A stretch of 64,000 nucleotides of DNA from Planococcus salinus (GTDB lineage Bacteria > Bacillota > Bacilli > Bacillales_A > Planococcaceae). The position numbers were made by a program, and so were the translations under genes. The stretch's first letter is position 1. Each line of letters starts with the position of its first letter. Positions 44,698 through 53,916 of this stretch are shown one piece after another. The stretch spans positions 372,001 through 436,000 of the forward strand of contig NZ_RIAX01000001.1 of the NCBI RefSeq assembly GCF_003719725.1, given 5' to 3'. The notes beneath the pieces are model-generated. The model worked only from the letters and a program-made list of their open reading frames with translations, was not told where the DNA came from and did not search any database.

Positions 44698-46057
44698 CCA
44701 TTTCTTCCTCTTCTTCCCCAAAACTTGGGATGTCTTTCCACTTGCCATAGCGGTAATACAGGAACGCAAACAGGCTGCTGATGACAAAACTGGTGCCGAT
44801 GCCATAGGCGATTCCTTCTTCACCGAACATCTCTGAAAAAAGATAGGTGATCGGATATCGAAGCACCCAAAACGACAGAATGTTCAAGATCAGCACCTGG
44901 AACATCGCCCCCGCTGCCCGGACCGTGCCGTTCAGGATAAAATTGATGCCGAGAAACGGATAGAAAAAAGCGATCATTTTCAAGTATCCCGTTCCGAACC
45001 GGACGGCATCCGTTTCTTCGATGAACAACAGGATGCCGTATTCGGCGAACAGCACAACAAATGTGGCGATGCTCAGCATGATGGTCAGATTATACAGGAA
45101 TCCGTAGAACGTGATCCGGTACACACGGTCCCACTTCCCCGCTCCGATATTCTGGCCGGCCATGCTGTTAACGGCGGTCCCCAAGGCTTGTGCCGGCAGC
45201 ATGATCAGGCTGTCCAGACGCTGTGCCGCTCCGTACCCGGCAACAACGGCCGGACCGAACGAAGCCACGACGCTCATAATGGCCATAACACCGGCGGCGA
45301 TGACACTCATCTGCAAGCCGGCAGGAATGCCCAGCTTTAAAATATCAGCCACTTCTCTTTTGGCCGGTACGTGCGGTTTTGTGAACGGCACAAGGTTTTT
45401 CCGAAGTGTATAAATGGCGCCGGTCGCAAAAGCGATTCCCTGGGAGAAGATCGTCGCATAGGCGACGCCTTCTATTCCCCAGCCGAACACCGAGATGAAA
45501 AGTGGATCCAACACCGCATTGAGGAGAACGGCGATGAGTACGAAATACATCGGCGTTTTCGAATCGCCCACAGAACGCAACACCGTACCGATAAAATTGT
45601 AGCCGAATAAAAACAATATCCCGATAAAGTTGATTTTCAAATAAGCGCTTGCCATCGGCATCATCACTGCCGGCGTCCCCATCAGCTGCAATACCCAATC
45701 CGTCAGCAAAACCCCGACCAGGCTCAGCACAACCGACATCCCCGTCAACAATACGACAAATGCGTTCAAATAGCGCTTCAAGCCTTCTTCACTCTTTTTG
45801 CCTTTCTGCTGCGACAAAATGGTCAATGCAGCGTTGTTCAAACCAATGACGAACGACAGCACCGTGAACATGATCGTACTTGAAATGGACACGGCACCGA
45901 GCGCATCGGCTCCGATCAAATTCCCGACCCATAAGCTGTCGATAAATTGATAGGAGATTTGCAGAAGATTGGCCAAAATGATTGGACCGGAGAAAACGAA
46001 GAGCTGCCTGACAATATTTCCTTCTGTGAAATCATGCTGTTTGGCCAGTTTCCTCAC
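44675..46057 (-). CDS. MATE-family efflux transporter
   Basis: About 460 residues, 12 membrane helices, typical MATE (NorM/DinF-like) features: KQHDFTEGNIVRQLFVFSGPIIL, the ISYQFIDSLWVGNLIGADALGAV helix 1-2 region, LKLGIPAGLQMSV and GQNIGAGKWDRVYRI. It exports drugs or metabolites with Na+ or H+. The start is unclear: candidates are TTG 46069, GTG 46057, and a CTG at 46048 that has the best-spaced ribosome site (GAGGAG, 8 nt) and gives MAKQHDFTEG, the usual family N-terminus. Confidence 0.88.
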   Translation of the reverse strand: MRKLAKQHDFTEGNIVRQLFVFSGPIILANLLQISYQFIDSLWVGNLIGADALGAVSISSTIMFTVLSFVIGLNNAALTILSQQKGKKSEEGLKRYLNAFVVLLTGMSVVLSLVGVLLTDWVLQLMGTPAVMMPMASAYLKINFIGILFLFGYNFIGTVLRSVGDSKTPMYFVLIAVLLNAVLDPLFISVFGWGIEGVAYATIFSQGIAFATGAIYTLRKNLVPFTKPHVPAKREVADILKLGIPAGLQMSVIAAGVMAIMSVVASFGPAVVAGYGAAQRLDSLIMLPAQALGTAVNSMAGQNIGAGKWDRVYRITFYGFLYNLTIMLSIATFVVLFAEYGILLFIEETDAVRFGTGYLKMIAFFYPFLGINFILNGTVRAAGAMFQVLILNILSFWVLRYPITYLFSEMFGEEGIAYGIGTSFVISSLFAFLYYRYGKWKDIPSFGEEEEEMEKAHRVR

Positions 46058-46079
46058 TCCTCTTTCCAATCATGTGGTT

Positions 46080-47399
46080 TTATTGTTCATTAAACTGAAT
46101 GCCGTTATTCTTCAGGAATTCTGTAATGCCGTTGATTAGTCCATCAGCCAGTGGGACATCGGGATCCGAGTACGTTTCCATATTGCCCGCTTCGTCTTCC
46201 GGCGCCGGTTTCAACACATGGTTCATGCCGTCGATTGCGAGCAATTCCGCATCTGTGTTTGCCTGTTTCAAGGTCTCCGCCTGCTCTTCCGGCACTTGCA
46301 GGTCATGCGTGCCGCCGACAACCAATACCGGCATATCCAGATTTTTCAGCTCTTCTGCAGGATCATATTTGATCCAGGAAATCAGGTAAGGCTGAACAGA
46401 TGGACGGAAGATGTTATTCAGCTGCGGGTCGACCGTTTCCACTTGCTGGCCTTGTTTTAACTGTTCCAGAATCGCTTCCGCTTCTTCCATCAATGGCTCC
46501 GGCAACTGCTCCTGCAGTTGCTGACGCAAAATCTGATCGATTGGTTCAGCAGGACCTGCCACAGAAATATAGGCATCGGCTGAAGCTTTTTCTGCGGCTT
46601 CCATGCCAATCAGGGAGCCTTCACTGTGCCCGATGACGCCGTCTTCGGAAAACGATTCGTCTTTTTTGGCAAATTCCAGCCACGCTGCGGCGTCATTGAT
46701 GTAATCGTCGAAACGGAGGTCTTTTTCCGACCCGGCCAACGCCAGATTGTCTCCTACTCCCCGCTTATCATACCGGATGCTCGCAATTCCCTGTTTGGCC
46801 AGTTCTTCCGCCAGCATCTTCAGGCCATTATTTTTGCCCGGCAGTGCCAACGAATTTCCGTCTTTGTCAGTCGGACCGGATCCTGCAATGATCAGCATGA
46901 CAGGAAACGGACCTTCACCTTTCGGCATTTCGATCAACGCTTTCATCGTTCCGCCTTTCACTTCAATTTCTGCCAGGTTCTGAGGTTCCTCCAATTGTTT
47001 CTCAGCTTTGGCCAATACAAACGGAATCGACTGGCCTTGCTGAGTGAAAGTCCCGGTGATTTCTTCCCCTGACAGTTCGCCTTCGAAACTGATTTGCTGG
47101 CCCTGTAAATTCATATCAAAATAGATGCCGGGATCATCAAAATCCACTGTCGCCAGCGGGAAGTTTTGCAATCCCTGGACCGGGATACTGATCATGCCTG
47201 ACTCTTCCTCAAACTCTGCATTGAATGCGAGAGGCTGGTTGGGAATGTTGATGGCCCCTTCCCAATAACCGGTTAGTTTGCTCACTGATTCCACGTCCTT
47301 TGCACCTGATTCGGAATTTCCCGTCTCCTCCCCGCTGCTGCATCCGCCGAGTAAGAAGACGGCCATGACGGCAACTAAAACTATCACACATCTTTTCAA
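46080..47399 (-). CDS. Lipoprotein alpha/beta-hydrolase
   Basis: A 439-residue exported lipoprotein: signal peptide with lipobox LLGGC (Cys20), an N-terminal beta-rich domain (about 40-145: LTGYWEGAINIP ... GTFTQQGQSIPFVLAKA), then an alpha/beta-hydrolase domain with nucleophile elbow GHSEGSLIG, Asp in VVGGTHDLQVP and His in DGMNHVLK. Probably a surface-bound esterase or peptidase-like hydrolase. It is only 23 nt upstream of the MATE gene start region on the same strand, so the two may share a transcript. Confidence 0.88.
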   Translation of the reverse strand: MKRCVIVLVAVMAVFLLGGCSSGEETGNSESGAKDVESVSKLTGYWEGAINIPNQPLAFNAEFEEESGMISIPVQGLQNFPLATVDFDDPGIYFDMNLQGQQISFEGELSGEEITGTFTQQGQSIPFVLAKAEKQLEEPQNLAEIEVKGGTMKALIEMPKGEGPFPVMLIIAGSGPTDKDGNSLALPGKNNGLKMLAEELAKQGIASIRYDKRGVGDNLALAGSEKDLRFDDYINDAAAWLEFAKKDESFSEDGVIGHSEGSLIGMEAAEKASADAYISVAGPAEPIDQILRQQLQEQLPEPLMEEAEAILEQLKQGQQVETVDPQLNNIFRPSVQPYLISWIKYDPAEELKNLDMPVLVVGGTHDLQVPEEQAETLKQANTDAELLAIDGMNHVLKPAPEDEAGNMETYSDPDVPLADGLINGITEFLKNNGIQFNEQ

Positions 47400-47493
47400 A
47401 AGCAGCCCTCCTGTTTCTTTCTATCATCTCCCACTCAGTCGTTTCGGGTCAAGGAAATTTCCACCGGAAACTCCAAGTGTCAGTCAGGCACAG

Positions 47494-47530
47494 AAAAAAA
47501 GCTGAAGGCGCATCAGGCGTCTTCAGCTTT
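47494..47530 (-). terminator. Terminator of Fnr-like gene
   Basis: AAAGCTGAAG / CTTCAGCTTT stem with inner GCG/CGC-type pairing; TTTTTTTCTG follows on the minus strand. Confidence 0.8.
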
Positions 47531-47570
47531 CTAAACAGTTTATTCGACCGGTGCAATGGCAAACATGCAT

Positions 47571-48278
47571 CTAGACGAGAAGCAATGCATCCATGTCTTT
47601 GATGCGGATCCCTCTTTGGTCCAGTTGTTCGATCCAGCCTTCGTCTTCGAACTTTGCCAGTTTCCGGCTGACCGTTTCCGGAGTTGTCCCAAGGTAAGAA
47701 GCCAGATCCTTTTTGGTCATCGGCAGCCGGATTTCTGCTGAACGGTTTTTCTCCGATTCCTGTGCCAGATAAAGAGCAATCCGGGTTTCCGCTCCTTCTG
47801 TCGCAAAACTTGTGACCTGATGTTCTGTCTGGTCGAGACGGGTGGAAAATTCATTCAATATTTTCAATGAGATGTTGGGGTATTTCAGTAAAAGTTCATT
47901 GAGACGGGTCCGCTGAATACTGCAGATTTCTGTCTTTTCCACTGCTTCGGCATAGGAATCATGAATTTTCTGCGTGAACAACGCCAATTCCCCTGTAAAC
48001 TCCCCTGCCTCTAAAATCCGTATCACCTGCTCTTTCCCACTCTCGGATAACCGGTAGACCTTCAGTTTTCCTTTATGGACAATATACAGTGAATCTGATT
48101 CGTCTCCTGCGTTGTAAAGCAATTCCCCTCTTTTCAAGCCAATCGGACGGGCTGCTTTCGCAACTTCCTGAACCTCTTCGTGCTCGAGATGATTGAAAAT
48201 CGGCACAATCGCTACACAGGATTGATGTGCACCCGTATTTTCAGTTATGGAATGGTCACATACTTTTTGCTCCACCAT
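47571..48278 (-). CDS. Crp/Fnr-family transcription regulator
   Basis: A 235-residue regulator. The cyclic-nucleotide-fold domain (about 25-140) contains LYNAGDESDSLYIVHKGKLKVY and GEFTGELALF; the C-terminal HTH is MTKKDLASYLGTTPETVSRKLAKFEDEGW, with an ETVSR recognition helix as in Fnr. Cys7 and Cys21 at the N-terminus and Cys119 could ligate an oxygen-labile Fe-S cluster, though the spacing (C-x13-C) is not that of E. coli FNR. Two FNR-like boxes lie 400-450 bp upstream between an HMA gene and a flavodoxin gene. ATG behind GGAGGAGG. Likely an anaerobic or redox regulator. Confidence 0.87.
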   Translation of the reverse strand: MVEQKVCDHSITENTGAHQSCVAIVPIFNHLEHEEVQEVAKAARPIGLKRGELLYNAGDESDSLYIVHKGKLKVYRLSESGKEQVIRILEAGEFTGELALFTQKIHDSYAEAVEKTEICSIQRTRLNELLLKYPNISLKILNEFSTRLDQTEHQVTSFATEGAETRIALYLAQESEKNRSAEIRLPMTKKDLASYLGTTPETVSRKLAKFEDEGWIEQLDQRGIRIKDMDALLLV

Positions 48279-48393
48279 TTTGTTTCCTCCTCCTGCCTTT
48301 ACTCGTTCCGTTCATGTCAACAGCTCTTACTATCAGTATAACCGATTCCGGATAAACAAATCCTCTGCCGGATTCGGTGCTTCCGGTGCGGTG

Positions 48394-48615
48394 TTAGGCC
48401 ACTTTTTGCGACAACACCGGATATCCCAGCTTAACGAGTGTATTTTCCAATTGTTGCGCAGTAATCTGTGTTTCGTTGTAACGGACTCTCACTTTGCCGG
48501 CATGGAACAGGACGGTCACGGCTTCGACTCCTGCCAGTTTCCCGACGGCGTTTTCGATTTTCTTGATGCAAGAAGGGCAAGTGAACGGTTCCATTTGAAA
48601 GACTGCTTTTTTCAT
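48394..48615 (-). CDS. Heavy-metal-associated (HMA) domain protein, CopZ-like
   Basis: A 73-residue ferredoxin-like HMA domain: KKAVFQMEPFTCPSCIKKIENAV with a CxxC metal site (C13, C16), then GVEAVTVLFHAGKVRVRYN and ITAQQLENTLVKLGYPV. Binds Cu(I), Zn(II) or similar. The EPFTCPSC motif differs from the usual GMTCxxC of CopZ, so a distinct metal or partner is possible. An FNR-like box centred 41.5 bp before its estimated start site suggests anaerobic induction. ATG follows AGGAGGAGG. Confidence 0.85.
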   Translation of the reverse strand: MKKAVFQMEPFTCPSCIKKIENAVGKLAGVEAVTVLFHAGKVRVRYNETQITAQQLENTLVKLGYPVLSQKVA

Positions 48616-48645
48616 TGTGTGTTCCTCCTCCTGTTTTCTATCTTC

Positions 48646-48651
48646 ATCTTA
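48646..48651 (-). promoter_or_regulatory. -10 element for HMA gene
   Basis: TAAGAT on the minus strand. The likely start site, 7 nt further, is about 48639, which is 41.5 bp from the centre of the FNR-like box at 48674-48687. Confidence 0.5.
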
Positions 48652-48673
48652 CCCTTTGCCGGCTGTCACATCC

Positions 48674-48687
48674 TTGATACCCGTCAA
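48674..48687. promoter_or_regulatory. FNR-like box 1
   Basis: TTGAT-ACCC-GTCAA, one mismatch from the TTGAT-N4-ATCAA anaerobox; centred at 48680.5. Confidence 0.65.
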
Positions 48688-48715
48688 GATTTGAGTGGAA
48701 TATAAAAAAGCAGAA

Positions 48716-48729
48716 TTGACACAAGTCAA
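48716..48729. promoter_or_regulatory. FNR-like box 2
   Basis: TTGAC-ACAA-GTCAA, a perfect dyad of the FNR/Crp type; centred at 48722.5, 42 bp from box 1. Confidence 0.7.
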
Positions 48730-48751
48730 GGAAAGGTGGTCCTGGAAGAGA

Positions 48752-48757
48752 TATGAT
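48752..48757 (+). promoter_or_regulatory. -10 element for flavodoxin gene
   Basis: TATGAT; estimated start site near 48764 lies 41.5 bp from the centre of box 2, the class II activator position. There is no good -35 hexamer, in keeping with activator dependence. Confidence 0.6.
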
Positions 48758-48803
48758 TTTCTTACGGGAGACTGACAAAGATTTCAAAAAAGGAGTGTCC
48801 AAT

Positions 48804-49310
48804 ATGAAACCGGTTCTCATTCTTTACCTCAGCGGAACGGGAAATACCGAACAGATCGCGTGCTTGCTGCAGGAGCATCTGGAACGAAAAGGACTAGCCG
48901 CAGAGTTAAAAGATATATCTTTGGAAGACTTCGATTTGGAATATATTCGCTATTATGCCGGCCTGCTGTTTGGCACCTATACGTATGATGACGGAGATCT
49001 GCCTTTTGAAATTGAAGACTTTTATGACGAACTTGGAAACACCGACTTGACCGGTATCGTAATCGGTGTCTTCGGGTCAGGTGACACGGCCTATTATTCA
49101 TTCTGCCAAGCAGTGGATTTGATGAAAGAGCAATTTCAGAAAACCCACGCCAATGTCCTCGAGCATACAGTGAAAGTGGACCTTTTTCCGGATGAACCGT
49201 CGGAATTGACGGACATTGAAAAACTCGCCGATGACTTTGTTGCCGCCCTGCAGCCATTCCCTGTCGCAAACGAGGAAAGAGACGGCGAAAAAAATCTGTA
49301 TAACGAATAA
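48804..49310 (+). CDS. Flavodoxin
   Basis: A 168-residue FMN-binding electron carrier. The phosphate loop is LYLSGTGNTEQIA (S/T-x-T-G-N-T type); LLFGTYTYDDGDLPFEIEDFYDEL is the usual next block and GVFGSGDTAYYSFCQAVD the isoalloxazine loop. Flavodoxins stand in for ferredoxin, commonly under iron limitation or anaerobiosis. The FNR-like box and -10 upstream support oxygen-regulated expression. Start ATG behind AAAAGGAGTG; the frame upstream to 48753 overlaps the promoter. Confidence 0.9.
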   Translation: MKPVLILYLSGTGNTEQIACLLQEHLERKGLAAELKDISLEDFDLEYIRYYAGLLFGTYTYDDGDLPFEIEDFYDELGNTDLTGIVIGVFGSGDTAYYSFCQAVDLMKEQFQKTHANVLEHTVKVDLFPDEPSELTDIEKLADDFVAALQPFPVANEERDGEKNLYNE

Positions 49311-49342
49311 AAAAGGAACAGAAAATGTCTTCTGTTCCTTTT
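49311..49342. terminator. Bidirectional terminator flavodoxin / moaA
   Basis: AAAAGGAACAGAA / TTCTGTTCCTTTT stem with a short loop between convergent genes. Confidence 0.85.
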
Positions 49343-49352
49343 CCGTTTCCAC

Positions 49353-50372
49353 TTATCCGCCGATATAGGACATGCCGATTTTATGGCGGTTCTTGGCGGT
49401 CTGTTCTGTCCGTTCGTCGGAATAACGGTCTCTACGGCCCTGCCAGATAGCACTGATGGCTTCGAACAGGCTGTCATCGTCCATCATGTCATTTCGAATC
49501 AGCTCACGGATATCAAAACCTTCCGTGGCAAACAGGCATGTATAGAACTTGCCGTCTGAAGACAGACGCGCCCGTGTACAAGTCGAACAAAACGATTCTG
49601 AAACCGACGTGATGAAACCGACTTGTGCGTCGCTGCCGGCAAAGCGGTAACGTTTGGCGACTTCCCCGTAATAATCTTTGTCGACCGGCTCCAGCTCATA
49701 AACCTTTTGCAGTTTTTGGAGGATTTCTTTTTTGGTTACGACTTTTTTGAAACTCCAGCCGTTGTCGTTGCCGACGTCCATGAACTCGATAAACCGGAGC
49801 GTGATGCCCCGTTCCTTGAAGTAAGCGGCCATGGGAAGGATTTCGCTTTCGTTCACACCTTTTTGGACGACCATATTCACTTTGATCTCAAAACCGACAG
49901 CTTTGGCATGGTCAATCTGTTTTAACACATGCGACGGATCGACTCCGCGGCCGTTCAATTTGCCGAACAATTCGGGGTCGAGCGCATCCAGGCTGATATT
50001 CAACCGGCGCAGGCCGGCATCGTACAAAGGCTGTGCCTGCTGGCCGAGCAGCAAGCCGTTTGTGGTGAGTCCAATATCCTCCACTCCGTCCACAGCCAGG
50101 ATTTTCCGGACCAATTCGGGAAGACCCCGACGCATGAGTGGCTCTCCGCCGGTCAGACGTATTTTTTTGACTCCCATTGAGACGAAAATTCGGGTCAGCC
50201 GTTCAATTTCTTCAAACGACAACAATTCCTGTTTTGGCAGAAAGACGTAGTCATCTCCAAAGACCTCTTTCGGCATACAGTACGAACAGCGGAAATTACA
50301 GCGGTCCGTCACCGAAATGCGCAAATCGCGTATCGGCCGCCCCAATTTGTCCTGCAGCGGATGTTCCATCAT
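49353..50372 (-). CDS. moaA: GTP 3',8-cyclase MoaA
   Basis: A radical SAM enzyme of about 339 residues that cyclises GTP in the first step of molybdenum cofactor synthesis. First cluster [18 protein letters not shown]-binding [10 protein letters not shown]; second cluster in [22 protein letters not shown]-terminal di-Gly tail ISMSYIGG-like ending GG as in MoaA. I prefer ATG 50372 (9 nt after GGGAGGG) over ATG 50378. Last gene of the moeA-mobB-moaE-moaD-mobA-moaA operon. Confidence 0.96.
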   Translation of the reverse strand: MMEHPLQDKLGRPIRDLRISVTDRCNFRCSYCMPKEVFGDDYVFLPKQELLSFEEIERLTRIFVSMGVKKIRLTGGEPLMRRGLPELVRKILAVDGVEDIGLTTNGLLLGQQAQPLYDAGLRRLNISLDALDPELFGKLNGRGVDPSHVLKQIDHAKAVGFEIKVNMVVQKGVNESEILPMAAYFKERGITLRFIEFMDVGNDNGWSFKKVVTKKEILQKLQKVYELEPVDKDYYGEVAKRYRFAGSDAQVGFITSVSESFCSTCTRARLSSDGKFYTCLFATEGFDIRELIRNDMMDDDSLFEAISAIWQGRRDRYSDERTEQTAKNRHKIGMSYIGG

Positions 50373-50396
50373 GTTCATCGCCCTCCCTTTCTCAGT

Positions 50397-50954
50397 TTAA
50401 TCCGATGTGTTGATGTTCCGGAAAATATGTTTGTCCGGATGAATCCTTGATGCATCCATCCAGTCGGTTGTCACTTTCTTCAAAAACGACATGACACCCA
50501 ATTGCCCATCATCCAATTCTCTCTCCAAAAGTTCTTTCATATTGCCGTTCCATCTGCTGAATAACGGAATCCGTTCACTATCTGTCCGTACGGCTGTTAT
50601 GTCAGCTGCATTGTTCGACAATTGCATGAAAACCGTCAATTCCTTTTGGCCGATATAGGGCATATCACAGGGTAGTACCACATAACATTCAGCCGGCCTT
50701 TCCGACATGGCTGTATAAATGCCGGCAAGCGGTCCTTTTCCGGCAACTGACGGAAGGTCCGTAATAACGTCCATCCCTGCCCGAAAATCGGATATCAGCT
50801 CAGGCCTCGAAACAACGACGACATGATCGCTTACAGCCGTCAGCGCTTCGTATGCCCTTTCGTAAAAATATTTCCCTTCCAACACAGCAAACGCTTTCGG
50901 GGAGCCATAGCGGCGCGACTGGCCTCCAGCCAGCAAAATGCCGATTGTTTTCAT
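50397..50954 (-). CDS. mobA: Molybdenum cofactor guanylyltransferase MobA
   Basis: A 185-residue nucleotidyltransferase that attaches GMP to molybdopterin to form MGD, the form needed by nitrate reductase. Nucleotide motif ILLAGGQSRRYGSPKAFA; acceptor motifs DLPSVAGKGPLAGIYTAM and VVLPCDMPYIG. Starts within the moaD stop codon (TGATG overlap), indicating coupling. Confidence 0.93.
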   Translation of the reverse strand: MKTIGILLAGGQSRRYGSPKAFAVLEGKYFYERAYEALTAVSDHVVVVSRPELISDFRAGMDVITDLPSVAGKGPLAGIYTAMSERPAECYVVLPCDMPYIGQKELTVFMQLSNNAADITAVRTDSERIPLFSRWNGNMKELLERELDDGQLGVMSFLKKVTTDWMDASRIHPDKHIFRNINTSD

Positions 50955-51187
50955 CAACCGCCGCTGACAGGCGGAATAAAAGCTGCGACATCCCCGTCGT
51001 TCAGCACATCCGCCGGCAAGGCATATTCTTCATTGACCGCAATCCGCACGGAACCGCTTTGAAGATCCGGGTATTTTGCAGTGGCCCATTGCCACAATTC
51101 TTCCACTGTTCTGCCCGTCAAATCGACTGTCTCCTGTGCGATCCCCGTCACTTCCCGAAGACCCGCAAAATAATGCAATTCAATCAC
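50954..51187 (-). CDS. moaD: Molybdopterin synthase small subunit MoaD
   Basis: A 77-residue ubiquitin-fold sulfur carrier ending in the required Gly-Gly (FIPPVSGG). Begins IELHYFAGLREVTG as in other MoaD proteins. Thiocarboxylated at the C-terminus by MoeB, it donates sulfur to cyclic pyranopterin with MoaE. Start GTG 51187 follows GAAGGAGG and overlaps moaE by 4 nt. Confidence 0.93.
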   Translation of the reverse strand: MIELHYFAGLREVTGIAQETVDLTGRTVEELWQWATAKYPDLQSGSVRIAVNEEYALPADVLNDGDVAAFIPPVSGG

Positions 51188-51624
51188 AGAAGTTCCTCCT
51201 TCGGTTTTTTCTTCTGATGGCCGATCCATTCCTCGCCATCTTCCCAAATTTCCTTTTTCCAAATCGGAACAATCTCCTTGATCCGTTCGATGGCATATTC
51301 ATTTGCTTCATAAGCGCTTTTTCGATGGGGAGAAGAAACCGCAATGACGACTGCGATATCGCTGATTGCCAATTCGCCGATGCGGTGGGCGATGGCAACG
51401 CGTGTCCCTTCCCATTTCTCTTCGATTTCCTGGCCGATTTGGGCCAGTTTCTTTTCTGCCATCGGAATGTATGCTTCATATGCCAAGTACAGCGTACGGA
51501 TGCCTTTTGTCCATTCCCGGACGTGACCGGTGAACAATGTGACGGCGCCTGCTTCCGGACGCAGCACATAATCCGCATAGCGTTGCGGGTTGATCGGTTC
51601 TGACACTATTTCAAATGCTTTCAT
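51184..51624 (-). CDS. moaE: Molybdopterin synthase large subunit MoaE
   Basis: A 146-residue catalytic subunit. VTLFTGHVREWTKG, YLAYEAYIPMAEKKL, VAIAHRIGELAISDIAVVIAVSSPHRKSAYEA and the catalytic Lys region PIWKKEIWEDGEEWIGH are all typical. ATG 51624 lies within the end of mobB (14-nt overlap). Confidence 0.95.
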   Translation of the reverse strand: MKAFEIVSEPINPQRYADYVLRPEAGAVTLFTGHVREWTKGIRTLYLAYEAYIPMAEKKLAQIGQEIEEKWEGTRVAIAHRIGELAISDIAVVIAVSSPHRKSAYEANEYAIERIKEIVPIWKKEIWEDGEEWIGHQKKKPKEELL

Positions 51625-52132
51625 CGCTTTCCCCTTCCATCCATTGAAAAAACCAGTTTTCAATTTCTTTTTGCTGATGCCGCCCAACGGCTTCGATGTC
51701 ACCGGGAACAGCGCCTTCCTGTCCAATGACGAGCCGGATATTGCGGAGCTTTTGCAGGTCTTCCCAATCTTCGGGCGTCCGGACAAGAACTATTTTCTCG
51801 TATCCGGCTTGTTTGAATCCTTCGACCAGCACAATATCCGGGTTGGCTGAAAGCGAAAGGCTGATCAGCTCTTTCAGATCGGCTTGGTCTTTGTGCATAT
51901 GCAGCTGAACCACGCCGTCTCCATAAGCAAGTGAACTGGCAGCACCTTTGTCGAGAAATTGCATGCTGTCTGTTCCGGCGGGAGGTGTTTCCAATGCACC
52001 ACCATGACCATGGTGTTTGATGGTCGAGACCGTTTTGCCGCTCTGTTGAGCCAGCTCCAGCAGCTGTGCGGTTAAAGTCGTTTTGCCGCTGTTTTTGTAG
52101 CCGACGACTTGCAGAACTTTCACAGCTGCCAT
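51611..52132 (-). CDS. mobB: Molybdopterin-guanine dinucleotide adapter MobB
   Basis: A 173-residue P-loop GTPase: Walker A VVGYKNSGKTTLTAQLL, then TIKHHGHGG, DTDSMQF-like GTDSMQFLDKGA and IVLVEGFKQAGYEKIVLVR. It helps MobA load cofactor. Overlaps both moeA (13 nt) and moaE. Confidence 0.93.
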   Translation of the reverse strand: MAAVKVLQVVGYKNSGKTTLTAQLLELAQQSGKTVSTIKHHGHGGALETPPAGTDSMQFLDKGAASSLAYGDGVVQLHMHKDQADLKELISLSLSANPDIVLVEGFKQAGYEKIVLVRTPEDWEDLQKLRNIRLVIGQEGAVPGDIEAVGRHQQKEIENWFFQWMEGESDESI

Positions 52133-53364
52133 TGCTGCACGCCTTCTTCCACACCGAGCAGCAGCACATCGACTGAATCTCCGGCACTGAATCCTCTCGT
52201 CCCACCGGGCAAGACGATGAGCGCATTGCCTCTGGCGATGGATGAGACGGCATTCGATTTGTTGAAACCGGCCGGTGTGGCATATGTACCGTCATAAGTC
52301 GCACGGATAAACCGCGTAAACGGATTGGCTTTTGTAAAATCTTCTTTCAGTATGGCTGTCGTTTTCGGCAGATAGATTTTCTCCGCACCCATCATTTTGA
52401 GAAGAGCTGGCCGCACGAACAGTTCAAACCCTGTAAAGCACGCGGACGGATTGCCCGACAGACCAAACAGGTACCGGCCGTTTGCCACAGCCACCGTCGT
52501 GACGCTGCCCGGCCGCATGGCGACTTTATTGAACAGCACTTTTGCGCCTAAGCGTTCATAGATAGCCGGCAAGAAGTCGAAGTCCCCGACAGATACGCCT
52601 CCAGTAGTGATCAGGCAATCCGTTTCTTCAGCCGCCTTTTTCACTACTGCAAAACTTTCTTCCAGCCGGTCTTCCGACATGCCGTACAATTTGCAGTGGA
52701 TGCCCATCCGCCTCAGCTGCGCTGCGATCATCGGGCCGTTGCTGTTGCGGATTTTCCCAGGACTGAGCGGTTCACTGACGTCCAACAGCTCCGTTCCCGT
52801 CGACAGAATTCCAACAACCGGCTGTTTGGATACGGCCACCCGGGCATAACCGAATGTGGCCAGTAAAGCGATGGTGCCTGGATGAATCAAACCGCCGCTG
52901 TCAATGATCGTTTCGCCCTGTTTGGCATCTTCTCCCTGGAGCGATACGTTTTCCATCGGTTCAAACGGCTTTCTTATGGTGAATGAATCGCCTGAGTCCA
53001 CTGTCTGTTCGAACATGGCCACTGCATCTGCTCCTTCCGGAAGCAGTGCTCCTGTCATAATCCGAACGGCTGTGTGACTGGTCAGCGACTTTCCGGAAAC
53101 TTCTCCCGCTCCAATATGGTCGATGACTTCAAACCGTACGCGCCGTTCCCCGGAAGCTCCGGCTGTATCAGCTGAACGAAGTGCAAAGCCATCATACGGA
53201 GAGCGGTTGAACGGCGGTACGTCATGGGCAGCTTTAATCGGTTCCGCCAGTATTCTGCCGTAACTGTCTTCAAGCGCCACTGTTTCCGTTCCAAGCGGAT
53301 GCGCCTGTTCTACCACCTGTTCTACTGCCTGTGACACCGGAATCGGTTTTCGCTGTTCTACCAT
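52120..53364 (-). CDS. moeA: Molybdopterin molybdenumtransferase MoeA
   Basis: A 414-residue enzyme inserting molybdate into adenylylated molybdopterin. Segments: [77 protein letters not shown], and [20 protein letters not shown] 53364 has GAGGAG 8 nt upstream; the open frame upstream is not needed. First gene of the minus-strand moe/moa operon; divergent from moaC. Confidence 0.96.
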   Translation of the reverse strand: MVEQRKPIPVSQAVEQVVEQAHPLGTETVALEDSYGRILAEPIKAAHDVPPFNRSPYDGFALRSADTAGASGERRVRFEVIDHIGAGEVSGKSLTSHTAVRIMTGALLPEGADAVAMFEQTVDSGDSFTIRKPFEPMENVSLQGEDAKQGETIIDSGGLIHPGTIALLATFGYARVAVSKQPVVGILSTGTELLDVSEPLSPGKIRNSNGPMIAAQLRRMGIHCKLYGMSEDRLEESFAVVKKAAEETDCLITTGGVSVGDFDFLPAIYERLGAKVLFNKVAMRPGSVTTVAVANGRYLFGLSGNPSACFTGFELFVRPALLKMMGAEKIYLPKTTAILKEDFTKANPFTRFIRATYDGTYATPAGFNKSNAVSSIARGNALIVLPGGTRGFSAGDSVDVLLLGVEEGVQQWQL

Positions 53365-53427
53365 TTTATCTACTCCTCGATTAATCATGCTATACTCTAT
53401 CTATTCTATTCTGAAAGGATGATTTAC

Positions 53428-53916
53428 ATGTCTGAATTGACTCATTTCAATGAACAGGGCCGTGCCAAAATGGTCGACGTGTCGGATAAAAACGACACTG
53501 TACGCACAGCAAGAGCCACTTCTTCTGTAGTAGTGAACGAAACCATTTACCGGCAAATCGAAAATGGCCAGATTAAAAAAGGGGACGTTTTTGCCGTTGC
53601 CCAGGTAGCGGGCATCATGGCCGCCAAAAACACTTCTCAAATCATTCCAATGTGCCACCCGTTGGCTCTCAGCGGCGTAGATATCAGCTTTGAATGGAAT
53701 GTCGATGAATCGGCGGGCCATTACGAAGTGGAACTGGTGGCTGCTGTAAAAACGAAAGGGCCTACAGGCGTTGAAATGGAAGCGTTGACCGCCGTTTCGA
53801 CTGCCGCATTGACCATTTACGATATGTGCAAAGCCGCCGGCAAGGAAATGGTTATCGGACCGACCATGCTGCTTCAGAAAACCGGCGGGAAATCAGGCGA
53901 TTATCAACGGGACTGA
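53428..53916 (+). CDS. moaC: Cyclic pyranopterin monophosphate synthase MoaC
   Basis: A 162-residue enzyme that converts the MoaA product to cPMP. Starts [20 protein letters not shown]; conserved [37 protein letters not shown] and [17 protein letters not shown] 53428 follows GAAAGGATG. The only plus-strand gene in the Moco set; its 3' end overlaps moaB on the other strand by 13 nt. Confidence 0.96.
   Translation: MSELTHFNEQGRAKMVDVSDKNDTVRTARATSSVVVNETIYRQIENGQIKKGDVFAVAQVAGIMAAKNTSQIIPMCHPLALSGVDISFEWNVDESAGHYEVELVAAVKTKGPTGVEMEALTAVSTAALTIYDMCKAAGKEMVIGPTMLLQKTGGKSGDYQRD

Noticed and set aside
49353-50378. Moco riboswitch before moaA or moeA
   Set aside because: The genes overlap or are closely packed with no leader long enough; the moeA-moaC divergent gap is only 63 nt.
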